Below the pieces are notes generated by a model that was not told the origin of the DNA, searched no databases, and saw only the letters and a program-made list of their open reading frames with translations. The position numbers and the translations under genes were made by a program. Below are positions 7,914 to 17,255 of a stretch of DNA of 64,000 bases, in pieces. Position 1 is the stretch's first letter, and each line of letters begins with the position of its first letter. The stretch spans positions 744,001 through 808,000 of the forward strand of contig NZ_SGXC01000001.1 in NCBI RefSeq assembly GCF_004216695.1. Reading direction: 5' to 3'. The stretch comes from Pigmentiphaga kullae. Lineage in GTDB: Bacteria; Pseudomonadota; Gammaproteobacteria; Burkholderiales; Burkholderiaceae_B.

Positions 7914-9317
7914 ATGGGTGTTTCCGATCTTTCCCTGGGCGCCGCGGCCGACGGCCCGCGCGCGACGCTCTTGACCAGCGGCCACATCATCGCCCGCATC
8001 GAGCGACTGACCGCCAGCAGCATGCAGATACGCGCGCGGCTGCTGGTGGGCATGGCCACCTTCTTCGACGGCTTCGACGCCATCGCGATCGCCACCACGC
8101 TGCCGCTGCTGATCAAGCAGTGGGGCCTGAGTTCGACGCAGATCGGCCTGTTGATCGCGGCGGCGGCGGTCGGCCAGCTGATCGGCACCTTTCTCTTTCC
8201 CCTGTACGCGCAGCGTCACGGCCGCGTGCGCGCCATCGCCTACAGCTCGGGCATCATCGGCATCACCAGCATCGCCTGCGGCTTCGCGCCCTCGTTCGAG
8301 GTTTTCCTGCTGCTGCGGATAATACAGGGCATAGGCCTGGGCGGCGAACTGCCGGTGGCCGCCACCTACATCAACGAGATCACCCGCGCCCACAACCGCG
8401 GACGCTTCGTGCTGCTGTACGAGATCATCTACCCCATCGGCCTCCTGGCCTCGGCCGCCCTGGGCGCGTGGCTGGTGCCGCGCCACGGCTGGGAGATCAT
8501 GTACTACCTGGGCGGCGTACCCGTGGTCCTGATGTTCGTGCTGCCGCGCGTGATTCCCGAGTCGCCCCGCTGGCTGGCCGAAAAGGGACGGCTGGCCGAT
8601 GCCGACACCGCGCTGGCGCGCTTCGAGTCCAGCGCCCGCGTGACGCTGGCCGAACCGGAAGACGCGCACCGCTACGACGCCATGCTCGCCTCCCATCCGC
8701 GCCGCACCGTGCGCGACCTGTTCAGCCGGGCCTATCTGAGCCGCAACGTCGTCGTGGCGCTGCTGTGGTCATCGTGCGGCTTCATCCAGTATGGCCTGTC
8801 GACCTGGCTGCCCACCATCTACCAGACGGTCTACAAGGTGCCGCTGCAACAGGCGCTGAACCTGTCGCTGGGGGCCTCGGCGCTGGGCGTGGTGGGCTCG
8901 CTGGTGGCGGCGCTGACCGTGGACAGGTTCGGCCGCAAGCCCGTCATCGTCGCCGCCTTCCTGCTGTGCGCCGTCACGCTGGCGCTGGCTGGTGCCCTAT
9001 CGGGGCAAAGCATCTACGTCGTGGCGACGCTGTGCTCGCTGGCCTGGGGCTTCCTGGCCTGCGGCTTCATCATTTCCTACGTCTATACGCCCGAGATGTA
9101 TCCCACCAGCATCCGCGCGCTGGGATGCGGCCTGGGCGGGACCTGGGTGAAGCTGTCTGCCATGATCGCGCCGATGATCGTGGCCGCGCTGATGGCCAAG
9201 GGCAGCATGGACCTGGCGTTCTACGTGCTGGGCGCCGTGCCGCTGCTGACGGCGCTGGCGGTGGCCTGGCTGGGCATCGAGACGCGCGGCAAGGTGCTGG
9301 AGCAGTTGCACGCCTGA
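7914..9317 (+). CDS. MFS transporter, aromatic-acid or niacin symporter type
   Basis: 467 residues, about 12 hydrophobic helices, inner membrane. The first helix carries FDGFDAIAIA, the signature style of aromatic-acid:H+ symporters and niacin carriers. A sugar-porter-like loop is seen as PESPRWLAEKGR, and DRFGRKP lies at the start of the second half. I infer uptake of the acid handled by the neighbouring monooxygenase and dioxygenase. It follows the monooxygenase by 60 bases without a visible terminator and converges on the MarR gene with only 6 bases between the two stops. Confidence 0.87.
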   Translation: MGVSDLSLGAAADGPRATLLTSGHIIARIERLTASSMQIRARLLVGMATFFDGFDAIAIATTLPLLIKQWGLSSTQIGLLIAAAAVGQLIGTFLFPLYAQRHGRVRAIAYSSGIIGITSIACGFAPSFEVFLLLRIIQGIGLGGELPVAATYINEITRAHNRGRFVLLYEIIYPIGLLASAALGAWLVPRHGWEIMYYLGGVPVVLMFVLPRVIPESPRWLAEKGRLADADTALARFESSARVTLAEPEDAHRYDAMLASHPRRTVRDLFSRAYLSRNVVVALLWSSCGFIQYGLSTWLPTIYQTVYKVPLQQALNLSLGASALGVVGSLVAALTVDRFGRKPVIVAAFLLCAVTLALAGALSGQSIYVVATLCSLAWGFLACGFIISYVYTPEMYPTSIRALGCGLGGTWVKLSAMIAPMIVAALMAKGSMDLAFYVLGAVPLLTALAVAWLGIETRGKVLEQLHA

Positions 9318-9323
9318 CGGTGG

Positions 9324-9818
9324 TCAGGCCTGGTCGCCGTCTTCCTGTTCCAGCTTCTGTACCTGTTCGAACAAGCGGCCCAGCAAGGCATGCAACTGCC
9401 GCTGCTCGGCCGGTTCGAGCACCGACGCGGTAACCTCGACGATCCTGCGCGCCTGCGGATCGAGCGCGTCGTACACCGCCACGCCCACCGCCGTCAGCCT
9501 GACCTCGACCACCCGGCCGCTGGCGGCGCTGCGGCTGCGCGAGGCGAAGCCACGCTGCTGGAGCTGGTCGACGATGCGGCTGACCACCGATTGCTCGATG
9601 ACGGTGCCCTTGCAGATCTCGCTGATCGAGGCCACGTCCACCCAGCGCAGGAACTGCATGACGCGGAACTGCTGGATGGTCAGGTCGGTGGGCCGCAGGG
9701 CCTTCATCAGGCGCGCGTTCAGCCCGTTCATGAGCCGGCTCAGGGCATGCGGCAGGTAGCCTTCGGCCTGGGCCGGCGTGGCGAGCGGCGAACGGGACGA
9801 AGGGGGTGGCTGGTTCAT
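9324..9818 (-). CDS. MarR-family transcriptional regulator
   Basis: 164 residues with a winged helix-turn-helix at about residues 45-120: SISEICKGTVIEQSVVSRIVDQL is the recognition region and SASGRVVEVRLT the wing. MarR proteins are usually repressors released by phenolic ligands. It sits at the end of the monooxygenase/MFS operon on the opposite strand and is the only regulator close to the 6515-6734 divergent promoter, so control of that catabolic island is likely. No strong ribosome site is seen before the ATG; a consensus -10 box lies 26 bases upstream. Confidence 0.9.
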   Translation of the reverse strand: MNQPPPSSRSPLATPAQAEGYLPHALSRLMNGLNARLMKALRPTDLTIQQFRVMQFLRWVDVASISEICKGTVIEQSVVSRIVDQLQQRGFASRSRSAASGRVVEVRLTAVGVAVYDALDPQARRIVEVTASVLEPAEQRQLHALLGRLFEQVQKLEQEDGDQA

Positions 9819-9843
9819 GATGGCTCGGGCCCGGAAGCCGCTG

Positions 9844-9849
9844 ATTATA
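9844..9849 (-). promoter_or_regulatory. -10 box of the MarR gene
   Basis: On the minus strand the sequence reads TATAAT, a perfect -10 hexamer, which would place transcription start about 19 bases before the MarR ATG. The -35 region at about 9867-9872 is poor (TTCCGT). Confidence 0.4.
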
Positions 9850-9881
9850 TAAGCGCCCCCCGCGCCACGGAACCCTGGCCG

Positions 9882-10763
9882 TCAGGCGCCGCGCCCGATC
9901 ATCTCCAGCGTCGTTCGCGTCAGCGGACTATCCGGCTTCGCCAACTCGCACAGCAGGTTGAAGTGGTTGCAGTGCGCCGCCTCCACCCGCGTGACGTCCA
10001 CGCCGGCCTCGAGGCACGCCGCCTCGTAGGCAGCTGTCTGGTTCTTGAAGCCGTCGGTCTCCAGCCCGCCCACGGCCGTGATCACCGGCAGCCCCCGGCG
10101 CGGCAACGAGAACATCGGGCTCAGGCGCTCGGCCTGGTCGGGATACAGCCGCAGCCATTCGTTGATGTTGATGTCGCACAGCGGCCGCAGGTCGAACAGG
10201 CCGCTCAGCGCCAGCACACCCTTGACCGCATCGTCGGGCACACGGTACTTATCCTGCCAGCCGGTGGCCGCCAGCATGCCGGCCAGGTGCCCGCCCGCCG
10301 AACTGCCGCCCACGTAAATGCGGTCGCGGTCCAACCCGTAGCGGTCGGCATGGTGGTGTATCCAGGCCACGGCCGAGCGCACCTCGCGCACGGTCTCGGC
10401 CAGCGTGCCTTCCGGCAGCAGCGTGTACTCGACCGGCACCACGGCCACGCCTGCGGCGTTGAACGCCGGCGCCATGATGGGAGCGTCCTCCTTGGTCTGC
10501 GAACGCCAGTAGCCGCCGTGGATGAACACGAACACGGGCGCAGGCCGGCGCGCGGCCACGGGCAGGAAGATGTCCAGACGCTCGGCCGCGCCCATGCCGT
10601 AGTGCAGGTCGCTTACCGCGGCGCAGCGCCGGCGCGCCACGTCGGCCAGCTCGGCGTACTCGCGCACGCAGGCGTCGAAGTCGGGCACCGAGGCGCGGGC
10701 GTTGTACTGCACGGCGCGCTGGGCCAGGTCGGCGAACAGCAGGTCAGGCTTCCTGGGAGTCAT
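9882..10763 (-). CDS. Alpha/beta hydrolase, kynurenine-formamidase-like
   Basis: 293 residues. HGGYWRS is the oxyanion motif and GGSSAGG the nucleophile elbow; the N-terminal YNARASVPDF and the HGGYW/SSAGG combination resemble arylformamidase-type hydrolases, which cleave formamides or related amides and esters. The His is probably in EAAHCNHF. Last gene of a long minus-strand operon; it overlaps the GntR gene by 20 bases. I prefer the ATG at 10763, with AAGGA 11 bases upstream; an ATG at 10775 would add four residues. Being in an operon with a nitrilase and a gentisate-type dioxygenase, it may act on an amide or formyl intermediate; this is inference. Confidence 0.82.
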   Translation of the reverse strand: MTPRKPDLLFADLAQRAVQYNARASVPDFDACVREYAELADVARRRCAAVSDLHYGMGAAERLDIFLPVAARRPAPVFVFIHGGYWRSQTKEDAPIMAPAFNAAGVAVVPVEYTLLPEGTLAETVREVRSAVAWIHHHADRYGLDRDRIYVGGSSAGGHLAGMLAATGWQDKYRVPDDAVKGVLALSGLFDLRPLCDININEWLRLYPDQAERLSPMFSLPRRGLPVITAVGGLETDGFKNQTAAYEAACLEAGVDVTRVEAAHCNHFNLLCELAKPDSPLTRTTLEMIGRGA

Positions 10764-11523
10764 GCGAGGCAACATCCTTGAAAGGGGTGAAGCGTTCGAT
10801 CAGCGCCACCGTCTTGCGGTAGTGCTGGGCCAGCAGCGCGACGGCGCGCTTGCTGTCGCGCGCCAGCGCGGCGTCCATCAGGTCCTGGTGCTCGCGGCCG
10901 ACGTCGCGGCCCACGTCGCCCCAGCCCGAGCGGCCACGCAGCGTGGGGCGGCGGTAGCGTTCGGTCTGCGTGTACATCTGCACCGACAGCTCCATCAGCC
11001 AGCGCGAGCCACAGGCGGCGATCAGCGCGCGATGAAACTCCAGGTGGCGCTGCTCCAGCATCTCGCTGGCCTCGTCGTCGGGCGCCGGCATGTCGTGGAC
11101 GCGCCGGGCGGCCAGGTTGAGCGCGTGGTAGGCCGCCACCAGGCGGGTTTCCCAGACGTCGTCGCCGTTCTTGAGCGAACGGCGCATGGCCTCGCAGTCG
11201 ATCAGGATGCGGGTCTCGGCCGCATCCCACATTTCCTCGCGCGAGAACGGCGCGACCCGGAAACCGCGCGAGGCGGTGGACACCACCATGCGCTCGCTCT
11301 GCAGGCGATTCAGCGCCTCGCGAATGGGCGAGAAGCTGATGCCATAGCGCTGCTTCAGGAATTCCAGGCGCAGGGACTGCCCGGGCTCGATGTCCCCCGA
11401 GATGAGATCGCGCCGCAGCGAACGGTAGACCTGCTCGGCCAGGGTGATCTCCTCGACCTCGCCGTCCGGCGCATCGTAAGGCACTCCGGACTCCTGCCGG
11501 GTCGCCTTCACTCGTGGTTTCAA
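10744..11523 (-). CDS. GntR-family regulator, FadR/FCD subfamily, TTG start
   Basis: 259 residues. An N-terminal winged helix (LAEQVYRSLRRDLISG, then ISFSPIREALNRLQ) is followed by an all-helical FCD ligand domain with EFHRALIAAC and the metal/ligand histidines typical of the group. It probably senses an intermediate of the operon in which it is embedded. The start is unusual: AGGAGA lies 6 bases before a TTG at 11523, while the ATG-less extension to 11541 would place the ribosome site inside the gene. It lies downstream of the nitrilase, separated by a GC-only palindrome. Confidence 0.9.
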   Translation of the reverse strand: MKPRVKATRQESGVPYDAPDGEVEEITLAEQVYRSLRRDLISGDIEPGQSLRLEFLKQRYGISFSPIREALNRLQSERMVVSTASRGFRVAPFSREEMWDAAETRILIDCEAMRRSLKNGDDVWETRLVAAYHALNLAARRVHDMPAPDDEASEMLEQRHLEFHRALIAACGSRWLMELSVQMYTQTERYRRPTLRGRSGWGDVGRDVGREHQDLMDAALARDSKRAVALLAQHYRKTVALIERFTPFKDVASHDSQEA

Positions 11524-11544
11524 CTCGCTTCTCCTGGGCAAGGC

Positions 11545-11564
11545 CCGCCCCCCGCGGGGGGCGG
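11545..11564. terminator. Perfect 20-bp GC palindrome between nitrilase and GntR genes
   Basis: Half-site CCGCCCCCCG and its exact complement, forming a 9-10 bp all-GC stem 6 bases after the nitrilase stop. No T-run follows on either strand, so it may act as a transcript-stabilising or partial termination hairpin between the catabolic genes and the regulator rather than a classic intrinsic terminator. Confidence 0.4.
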
Positions 11565-11569
11565 CAGAT

Positions 11570-12622
11570 TCAGAACTTCCCAGATGATAATTCGCCGCCG
11601 CCGGGCATGCTCGCGGAAGGCGGTACGGCGTCGAAGGACTCGTCCGGCAGCGGATCGGGATCGTCCAGGAACTGCGCGGGCTGCTGGGTGCGCCGGTTCA
11701 CGCGCAGGTCGAACACGTCGAAGCGGTTGTAGTGGCCGATGATGTCGTGCATCTGGCGCGGCTGGATGCAGCGCGACAGGTCCACGTCGGCGTAGACGAT
11801 GCCCTCGCGGTCGATCAGCGGGTCGCCGATGACGCGGCCATCCGGGCCCAGGATGGCGGAGAACGCGCTGTTCGAGCGGCGCAGCAGGTCGCGCGTGTGC
11901 GGATGGGAGGCCGCCATGGCTTCGACGATCTCTTCCGAGATGGTCGAGCACGACACCACCGTGTAGACCTTGCCCTCGAAGCTGTGGGCGGCCGCGCGCA
12001 CGCGTATGGCCTCGGCCATGTCGTAGTCGGCCGGCGCCACGGGCAGCGAGATGTAGCTGGCCACGTGCACCAGTTCGCCCTGGGCCAGTAGGGCAAAGCG
12101 CGCCAGCGTGTTGGTGTTCTCGCCGCAGGCCAGCGCGCCCAGCCGGCCGATGGCGGTGTCGTGCACGCGCAGCGAGGAACCGTCGCCATTGGCCCAGGTC
12201 AGCTTCTCGGCCCAGGTCGGCACCAGCTTGCGGTGGCGGCCCAGCAGCTTGCCGTCGGGGCCGATGGTGACCAGGGTGTTGTAGATCGTGCCCAGGCCGT
12301 GCGCGGCCCGCTCGTTCACGCCCACCACCACGTGTACCTTGCAGGCCTGGGCGGCGGCGGCGATGCGCCGGATCTCGGGGCCGGGGATCTCGATGGCGCT
12401 GCGGCACAGCTTCTCGAACCACGGGCTGCCCTCGATGGGCGTCATGATCCAGTTCCAGTACGGATAGCCCGCCACGAACACCTCGGGGAAGGCCACCAGC
12501 GAGGCGCCGTTGCCGGCGGCTTCCTCGATCAGCGCGCACACCTTGTCCACGGTGGCGTCGGTGTCCAGGAAAACCGGGGCGGCCTGCACGGCCGCGGCCT
12601 TGAAACGGGGGAGATTCAACAT
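11570..12622 (-). CDS. Nitrilase
   Basis: 350 residues, carbon-nitrogen hydrolase superfamily. It converts a nitrile to the carboxylic acid and ammonia. The catalytic triad is clear: Glu47 (FPEVFVAGYP), Lys132 (RKLVPTWAEK) and Cys166 (ACGENTN); CGENTN and the AEKLTWANGDG segment are typical of true nitrilases rather than amidases. The start ATG is at 12622, 20 bases after the LivF-type gene on the same strand. In an operon with an ABC importer and a gentisate-type ring dioxygenase, the natural reading is aromatic nitrile to aromatic acid, but the substrate cannot be read from sequence. Confidence 0.92.
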   Translation of the reverse strand: MLNLPRFKAAAVQAAPVFLDTDATVDKVCALIEEAAGNGASLVAFPEVFVAGYPYWNWIMTPIEGSPWFEKLCRSAIEIPGPEIRRIAAAAQACKVHVVVGVNERAAHGLGTIYNTLVTIGPDGKLLGRHRKLVPTWAEKLTWANGDGSSLRVHDTAIGRLGALACGENTNTLARFALLAQGELVHVASYISLPVAPADYDMAEAIRVRAAAHSFEGKVYTVVSCSTISEEIVEAMAASHPHTRDLLRRSNSAFSAILGPDGRVIGDPLIDREGIVYADVDLSRCIQPRQMHDIIGHYNRFDVFDLRVNRRTQQPAQFLDDPDPLPDESFDAVPPSASMPGGGELSSGKF

Positions 12623-12642
12623 GATGTTCCTCGCGTCCTTGA

Positions 12643-13334
<692 letters not shown>

Positions 13335-13341
<7 letters not shown>

Positions 13342-14102
13342 GCCGCGTCTCCCAGATAGGCGCTGCGCACCTCGGGATGCTGGCGCACCTCGTCGCAGCT
13401 GCCGGTGAATATGAGCTTGCCGTAGACCAGCACGCTGATGCGGTCGGCCAGCGCGAACACGGCGTCCATGTCGTGCTCCACCAGCAGGATGCCATAGCGC
13501 TCGCGCATCCCCGCCAGCAGCCGCGTCATCCGCGCCGATTCCTCCGGCCCCATGCCGGCCATGGGCTCGTCCAGCAGCAGCAGGCGCGGCTCGCGCGCCA
13601 GCGCCACCGCCAATTCGAGCTGGCGCCGCTCGCCATGGGCCATGTCGGCCGCCGGCACGTCGGCGCGGTCGGCCAGGCCCACGCGCTCCAGCCACGATTG
13701 CGCGCGCCCGGCCAGCTTCGCGTCGCGCCGGGGATCGGACCAGATCGAGAAGATCGTGCGCGGGCCCACGGTCAGCGACAGCATGACGTTCTCGATGGCG
13801 GTGTACTCCAGGCACAGCTGGGTGATCTGGAACGACCGCCCCAGGCCGCGCCGCGCCCGCTCGTAGGCCGGCATCGCCGTCACGTCGCGCCCGGCAAGGT
13901 GGATCTGGCCCGCATCGGGCCGGATCTCGCCGCAGATCTGCGTGATCAGCGTGGACTTGCCCGCGCCGTTGGGACCGATCAGCGCATGGATCTCGCCCGC
14001 GCGCACGGTCAGGTCCACGTCCTGCGTGGCCGCCACCGCGCCGAACGACTTGCGCAGGCCCCGCACGTCCAGCAACACCTCTTCCATGACCGCGCTATCC
14101 AT
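13335..14102 (-). CDS. Branched-chain-type ABC importer ATPase (LivG-like)
   Basis: 255 residues. Walker A GPNGAGKST, Walker B LLLLDEPMAGMGPEE and the switch His in VEHDMDAVF. Longer than LivF and with the LSLTVGPR insertion typical of LivG. The start ATG at 14102 overlaps the LivM stop by 8 bases and has GGGAAG upstream; an internal ATG at 14087 is possible. The signature motif reads AHGERRQLELAVAL, a slightly degenerate form of LSGGQ that is common in LivG proteins. Confidence 0.93.
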
Positions 14103-15120
14103 GGCGCTTCCCTAGCCAGTGGCCGAAGAGCCCATGCTTGCCGGCCAGCACCACCAGCACCAGGATGGGACCCATGATGAACATCCAGTGCTCGGTCCAG
14201 GCCGACAAGGCCTGCTCCAGGCCCAGGAACACGGCGGCGCCCGCGATCGGCCCCAGCAGCGTGCCCACGCCGCCCAGGATGACGATGGCCATCAGTTCGC
14301 CCGACTTGGTCCACGCCGCCATGTCGGGCGTGACCAGCTCCGCGTAGTTGGCCCACAGGATGCCGGCCATGCCGGTGCCCACGGCCGAGATCACGAAGGC
14401 GCTGAGCCGGTACGGCATGGGCGCCACGCCCAGGTTCACCGCGCGCCGCTCGCTCTGGCGCAGCGCCTGCAGCACCATGCCGTAGCGCGAATTGACCAGC
14501 TTCACGCAGAAGAGCGTCCACAGCGCCAGCACGGCCAGGCTGAAGTAGTAGAAGCTGACCGGATCGGCCAGGTCGATGCCCGGCAACTGGCTGCGCTGCG
14601 ACATCATCAGGCCGTCGTCCCCGCCGTACACCTGGAGCGACACCAGGATGAAGTACACCATCTGGCCGAAGGCCAGCGTGATCATGATGAACTGCACCCC
14701 GCTGGTACGCAGCGCCAGGTAGCCCACGGCCCATCCCAACAGCGCGCAGCATGCCAGCGCGAGGGGCCAGACGACCAGTGCCTGCGTGCTGCCGGCCCAG
14801 CCGAACAACGGCCCGGCCTCGACCGCATGGAAGGTGACGATGGCCACCACGTAGCCGCCCAGTCCGAAGAACATGGCGTGGCCGAAGCTGATCAGCGCGC
14901 CGTAGCCCAGCACCAGGTCCAGGCTGACCGCCGCCAGCCCGTAGATGACGAAGCGCGTCATCGCGTTGATCAGGTAGGGCGTGTCGGTGGCGTGCGAGGC
15001 CACCGGCACGAGGGCCAGCAGCAACAGGCCCACCCAGCCGAACACGGCGCGGCGGTTCCATTGCGTGAACAGACCCGGCGCGCCGCGCCCGGGTACCGCG
15101 ATTCCACTCATCCGGTTCAT
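14095..15120 (-). CDS. Branched-chain-type ABC importer permease (LivM-like)
   Basis: 341 residues, about 9-10 hydrophobic helices in the inner membrane. The motif SFGHAMFFGLGGY and the EAA-like loop TSGVQFIMITLAFGQMVYF are characteristic of LivM. The start ATG at 15120 overlaps the LivH stop (ATGA), so translation is coupled. A second in-frame ATG is at 15111. Confidence 0.93.
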   Translation of the reverse strand: MNRMSGIAVPGRGAPGLFTQWNRRAVFGWVGLLLLALVPVASHATDTPYLINAMTRFVIYGLAAVSLDLVLGYGALISFGHAMFFGLGGYVVAIVTFHAVEAGPLFGWAGSTQALVVWPLALACCALLGWAVGYLALRTSGVQFIMITLAFGQMVYFILVSLQVYGGDDGLMMSQRSQLPGIDLADPVSFYYFSLAVLALWTLFCVKLVNSRYGMVLQALRQSERRAVNLGVAPMPYRLSAFVISAVGTGMAGILWANYAELVTPDMAAWTKSGELMAIVILGGVGTLLGPIAGAAVFLGLEQALSAWTEHWMFIMGPILVLVVLAGKHGLFGHWLGKRHG

Positions 15121-16022
15121 CCCAGGAGTCCCTTCGGTCGGAAGATAAGTACCAGCGCCATCAGCACGTAGACGCTGGCCGACACCAGCCCCGCCGCCAG
15201 CATGTCCGCCACCTCGGGCGAGAGCATCGCCCCCAGGATCTGCGGGAAATAGGCGCGGCCCAGACTGTCCACCATGCCGACCAGCAGCGCGCCGGCCAGC
15301 GCCCCGCGCACCGAGCCCACGCCGCCGATCACGATGACCACGAAGGTCGTGATCAGCACGCGTTCGCCCATGCCGATTTCCACCGCCAGCAGCGGCGCCG
15401 CCATCACCCCGGCCAGGCCGCACAGCAGCGCGCCCAGCCCGAATACCACGCTGTAGAGCTTCTGGATGTCGATGCCCAGCGCGTCCACCATCTCGCGGTC
15501 GTCGGCGCCGGCGCGCACCAGCATGCCGACGCGCGTCCGGTTGATCAGGAACCACAGCCCCAGCGCCACCAGCGCGCCCACCACGATGAAGGCCAGGCGC
15601 ATCAGCGGATACTGGAAGCCCGGCGCGAGCGGCACCGTGCCCTGCAGGAAGGCCGGGATCTCGACCATGGGCGGCTGGCGCCCGAAGATCATGCTGACCG
15701 CCTCGTTGGTGAACAGGATCAGCCCGAAGGTCGCCAGCACCTGGTACAAGTGGTCGCGCTTGTACAGGCGCCGGATCACCGTGAACTCCACCAGCAATCC
15801 GTACAGCGCGGCGCCCGCCAGGCCGGCCACCGCGCCGGCGGCAAAGGAGTTGGTGTGGGCCAGCGCGAACGCTCCGCAATAGGCGCCGACCATGTAGAAC
15901 GACCCGTGGGTCAGGTTGATGACCCCCATGATGCCGAAGATCAGGGTCAGGCCCGACGCCAGCATGAAGAGCATGGCGCCGAACTGCAGGCCGTTCAGCA
16001 GCTGTTCGAATAGCAGCGCCAT
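15117..16022 (-). CDS. Branched-chain-type ABC importer permease (LivH-like)
   Basis: 301 residues, about 8 helices. The N-terminal LLNGLQFGAMLFMLASGLTL and INLTHGSFYMVGAY are hallmark LivH sequences, and the TTFVVIVIGGVGSVRGALAGA loop is the usual cytoplasmic coupling region. It pairs with LivM to form the membrane channel. The gene begins one base after the stop of the binding-protein gene, confirming a single transcript. Confidence 0.94.
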   Translation of the reverse strand: MALLFEQLLNGLQFGAMLFMLASGLTLIFGIMGVINLTHGSFYMVGAYCGAFALAHTNSFAAGAVAGLAGAALYGLLVEFTVIRRLYKRDHLYQVLATFGLILFTNEAVSMIFGRQPPMVEIPAFLQGTVPLAPGFQYPLMRLAFIVVGALVALGLWFLINRTRVGMLVRAGADDREMVDALGIDIQKLYSVVFGLGALLCGLAGVMAAPLLAVEIGMGERVLITTFVVIVIGGVGSVRGALAGALLVGMVDSLGRAYFPQILGAMLSPEVADMLAAGLVSASVYVLMALVLIFRPKGLLG

Positions 16023-16023
16023 G

Positions 16024-17190
16024 TCAGCCTTTGCACTGGCCCACGTAGGCGTCCCGTCCGTCGGTGACCACCTTGCGCACGATCTTGGGCGCGAACCCGT
16101 TGCCGCTGCGTTCGATTCGCATCAGGTAATAGTCCTGGACAGGATGCCGGTTGGTGTCGAAGCGGAACTTGCCCCGCAGCGTCTGGAAGTCGGCCTTGGC
16201 CAGCGCGGCACGGAAGGCATCGCCCTTGGACAGATCGCCGTTCACGGCCTTCAGCGCCGAGGCGATCAAGAGCGCGGTGTCGTAGGCCTGCATGCCGTAG
16301 TCGGTAGGCTTGCGGCCGTAGGCCTCGGTGAAGGCCTTCACGAAGGCGCTGCTTTGCGGGTTATCCATTTCGGTGGTCCACATGCCGACCGTGTAGAGAC
16401 CCTCGGCCGACGCGCCCGAAGCGGCCAGCATGCGCCCATCCATCGAGAAGGACGGCATCAGCATGGGGATGGTCTTGGTCAGCCCCGCGTTCGCATACTG
16501 CTTGGCGAAGTTGATGCCCGCGCCGCCCGGATGGAACTGGTAGATCGCATCGGGCGCCAGCGAACGCACGCGTGCCATCTCCACCGAAAAATCCGATTGG
16601 TCGAGCTTGGTGTAGATCTCGGCCACCACCTCGCCCTTGTACGTGCGCTTGAAACCGGCCAGCGCATCGCGGCCGGCCTGGTAGTTCGGCGCCAGCAGCA
16701 CCACGCGCTTGTAGCCCAGCTCGTTGGCGGCCGCGCCGCCGGCCGAGTGGTAGGCGTCATTCTGGAAAGAAGCGACGAAGTAGTTCTTGTCGCACTTCTC
16801 GCCGGCGAAAGTCGAGGGCCCCGCGTTCAGGCTCACGTAGTAGGCGCCGTCGCGCAGCACGCTGGGCGCCACCGCCGCCAACACGTTCGAGAAGTTCACG
16901 CCGGTATACAGCTTGATGCCCGATTGCAGCATGCGGTCCACGGCCTGCTTGGCGTTCGCGGGCTTCAGGGCATCGTCCTCGACCACCAGCTCGACCGGCA
17001 CGCCGCCCAGCTTGCCGCCGCCCTGCTTGATCGCCAGGCTGAAGCCGTCGCGTTCGTCTTCGCCGATGTAGCCGGCGGGCGTCGACAGGGTGGTGATGAA
17101 GCCGATCTTGACCGGCGCCTGGGCCTGCGCCGCGCCGGCGCCCGCGAAAAGGAGCGCGCACAGTCCGCCCCGGATCATGTTCCTGACCAT
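16024..17190 (-). CDS. Periplasmic binding protein of the branched-chain-type ABC importer
   Basis: 388 residues, type I periplasmic binding fold (Peripla_BP_6 style). A signal peptide ends near residue 25 (GAAQAQA), and the mature chain opens with PVKIGFITTLSTPAGYIGED. The ligand-contact phrases VNFSNVLAA, YYVSLNAGPS and YDTALLIASAL follow the LivJ-like pattern used in many HAAT receptors for aromatic or amide ligands. It is the recognition component of the importer encoded by the next four genes and is co-transcribed with the catabolic genes, so its ligand is expected to be the pathway substrate. Confidence 0.92.
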   Translation of the reverse strand: MVRNMIRGGLCALLFAGAGAAQAQAPVKIGFITTLSTPAGYIGEDERDGFSLAIKQGGGKLGGVPVELVVEDDALKPANAKQAVDRMLQSGIKLYTGVNFSNVLAAVAPSVLRDGAYYVSLNAGPSTFAGEKCDKNYFVASFQNDAYHSAGGAAANELGYKRVVLLAPNYQAGRDALAGFKRTYKGEVVAEIYTKLDQSDFSVEMARVRSLAPDAIYQFHPGGAGINFAKQYANAGLTKTIPMLMPSFSMDGRMLAASGASAEGLYTVGMWTTEMDNPQSSAFVKAFTEAYGRKPTDYGMQAYDTALLIASALKAVNGDLSKGDAFRAALAKADFQTLRGKFRFDTNRHPVQDYYLMRIERSGNGFAPKIVRKVVTDGRDAYVGQCKG

Positions 17191-17255
17191 TGTTGTTCCC
17201 CATGGATGTACTGCAACAGCTGGAATGAACCCGCGCGGACGCGGGGGCTTGGACC

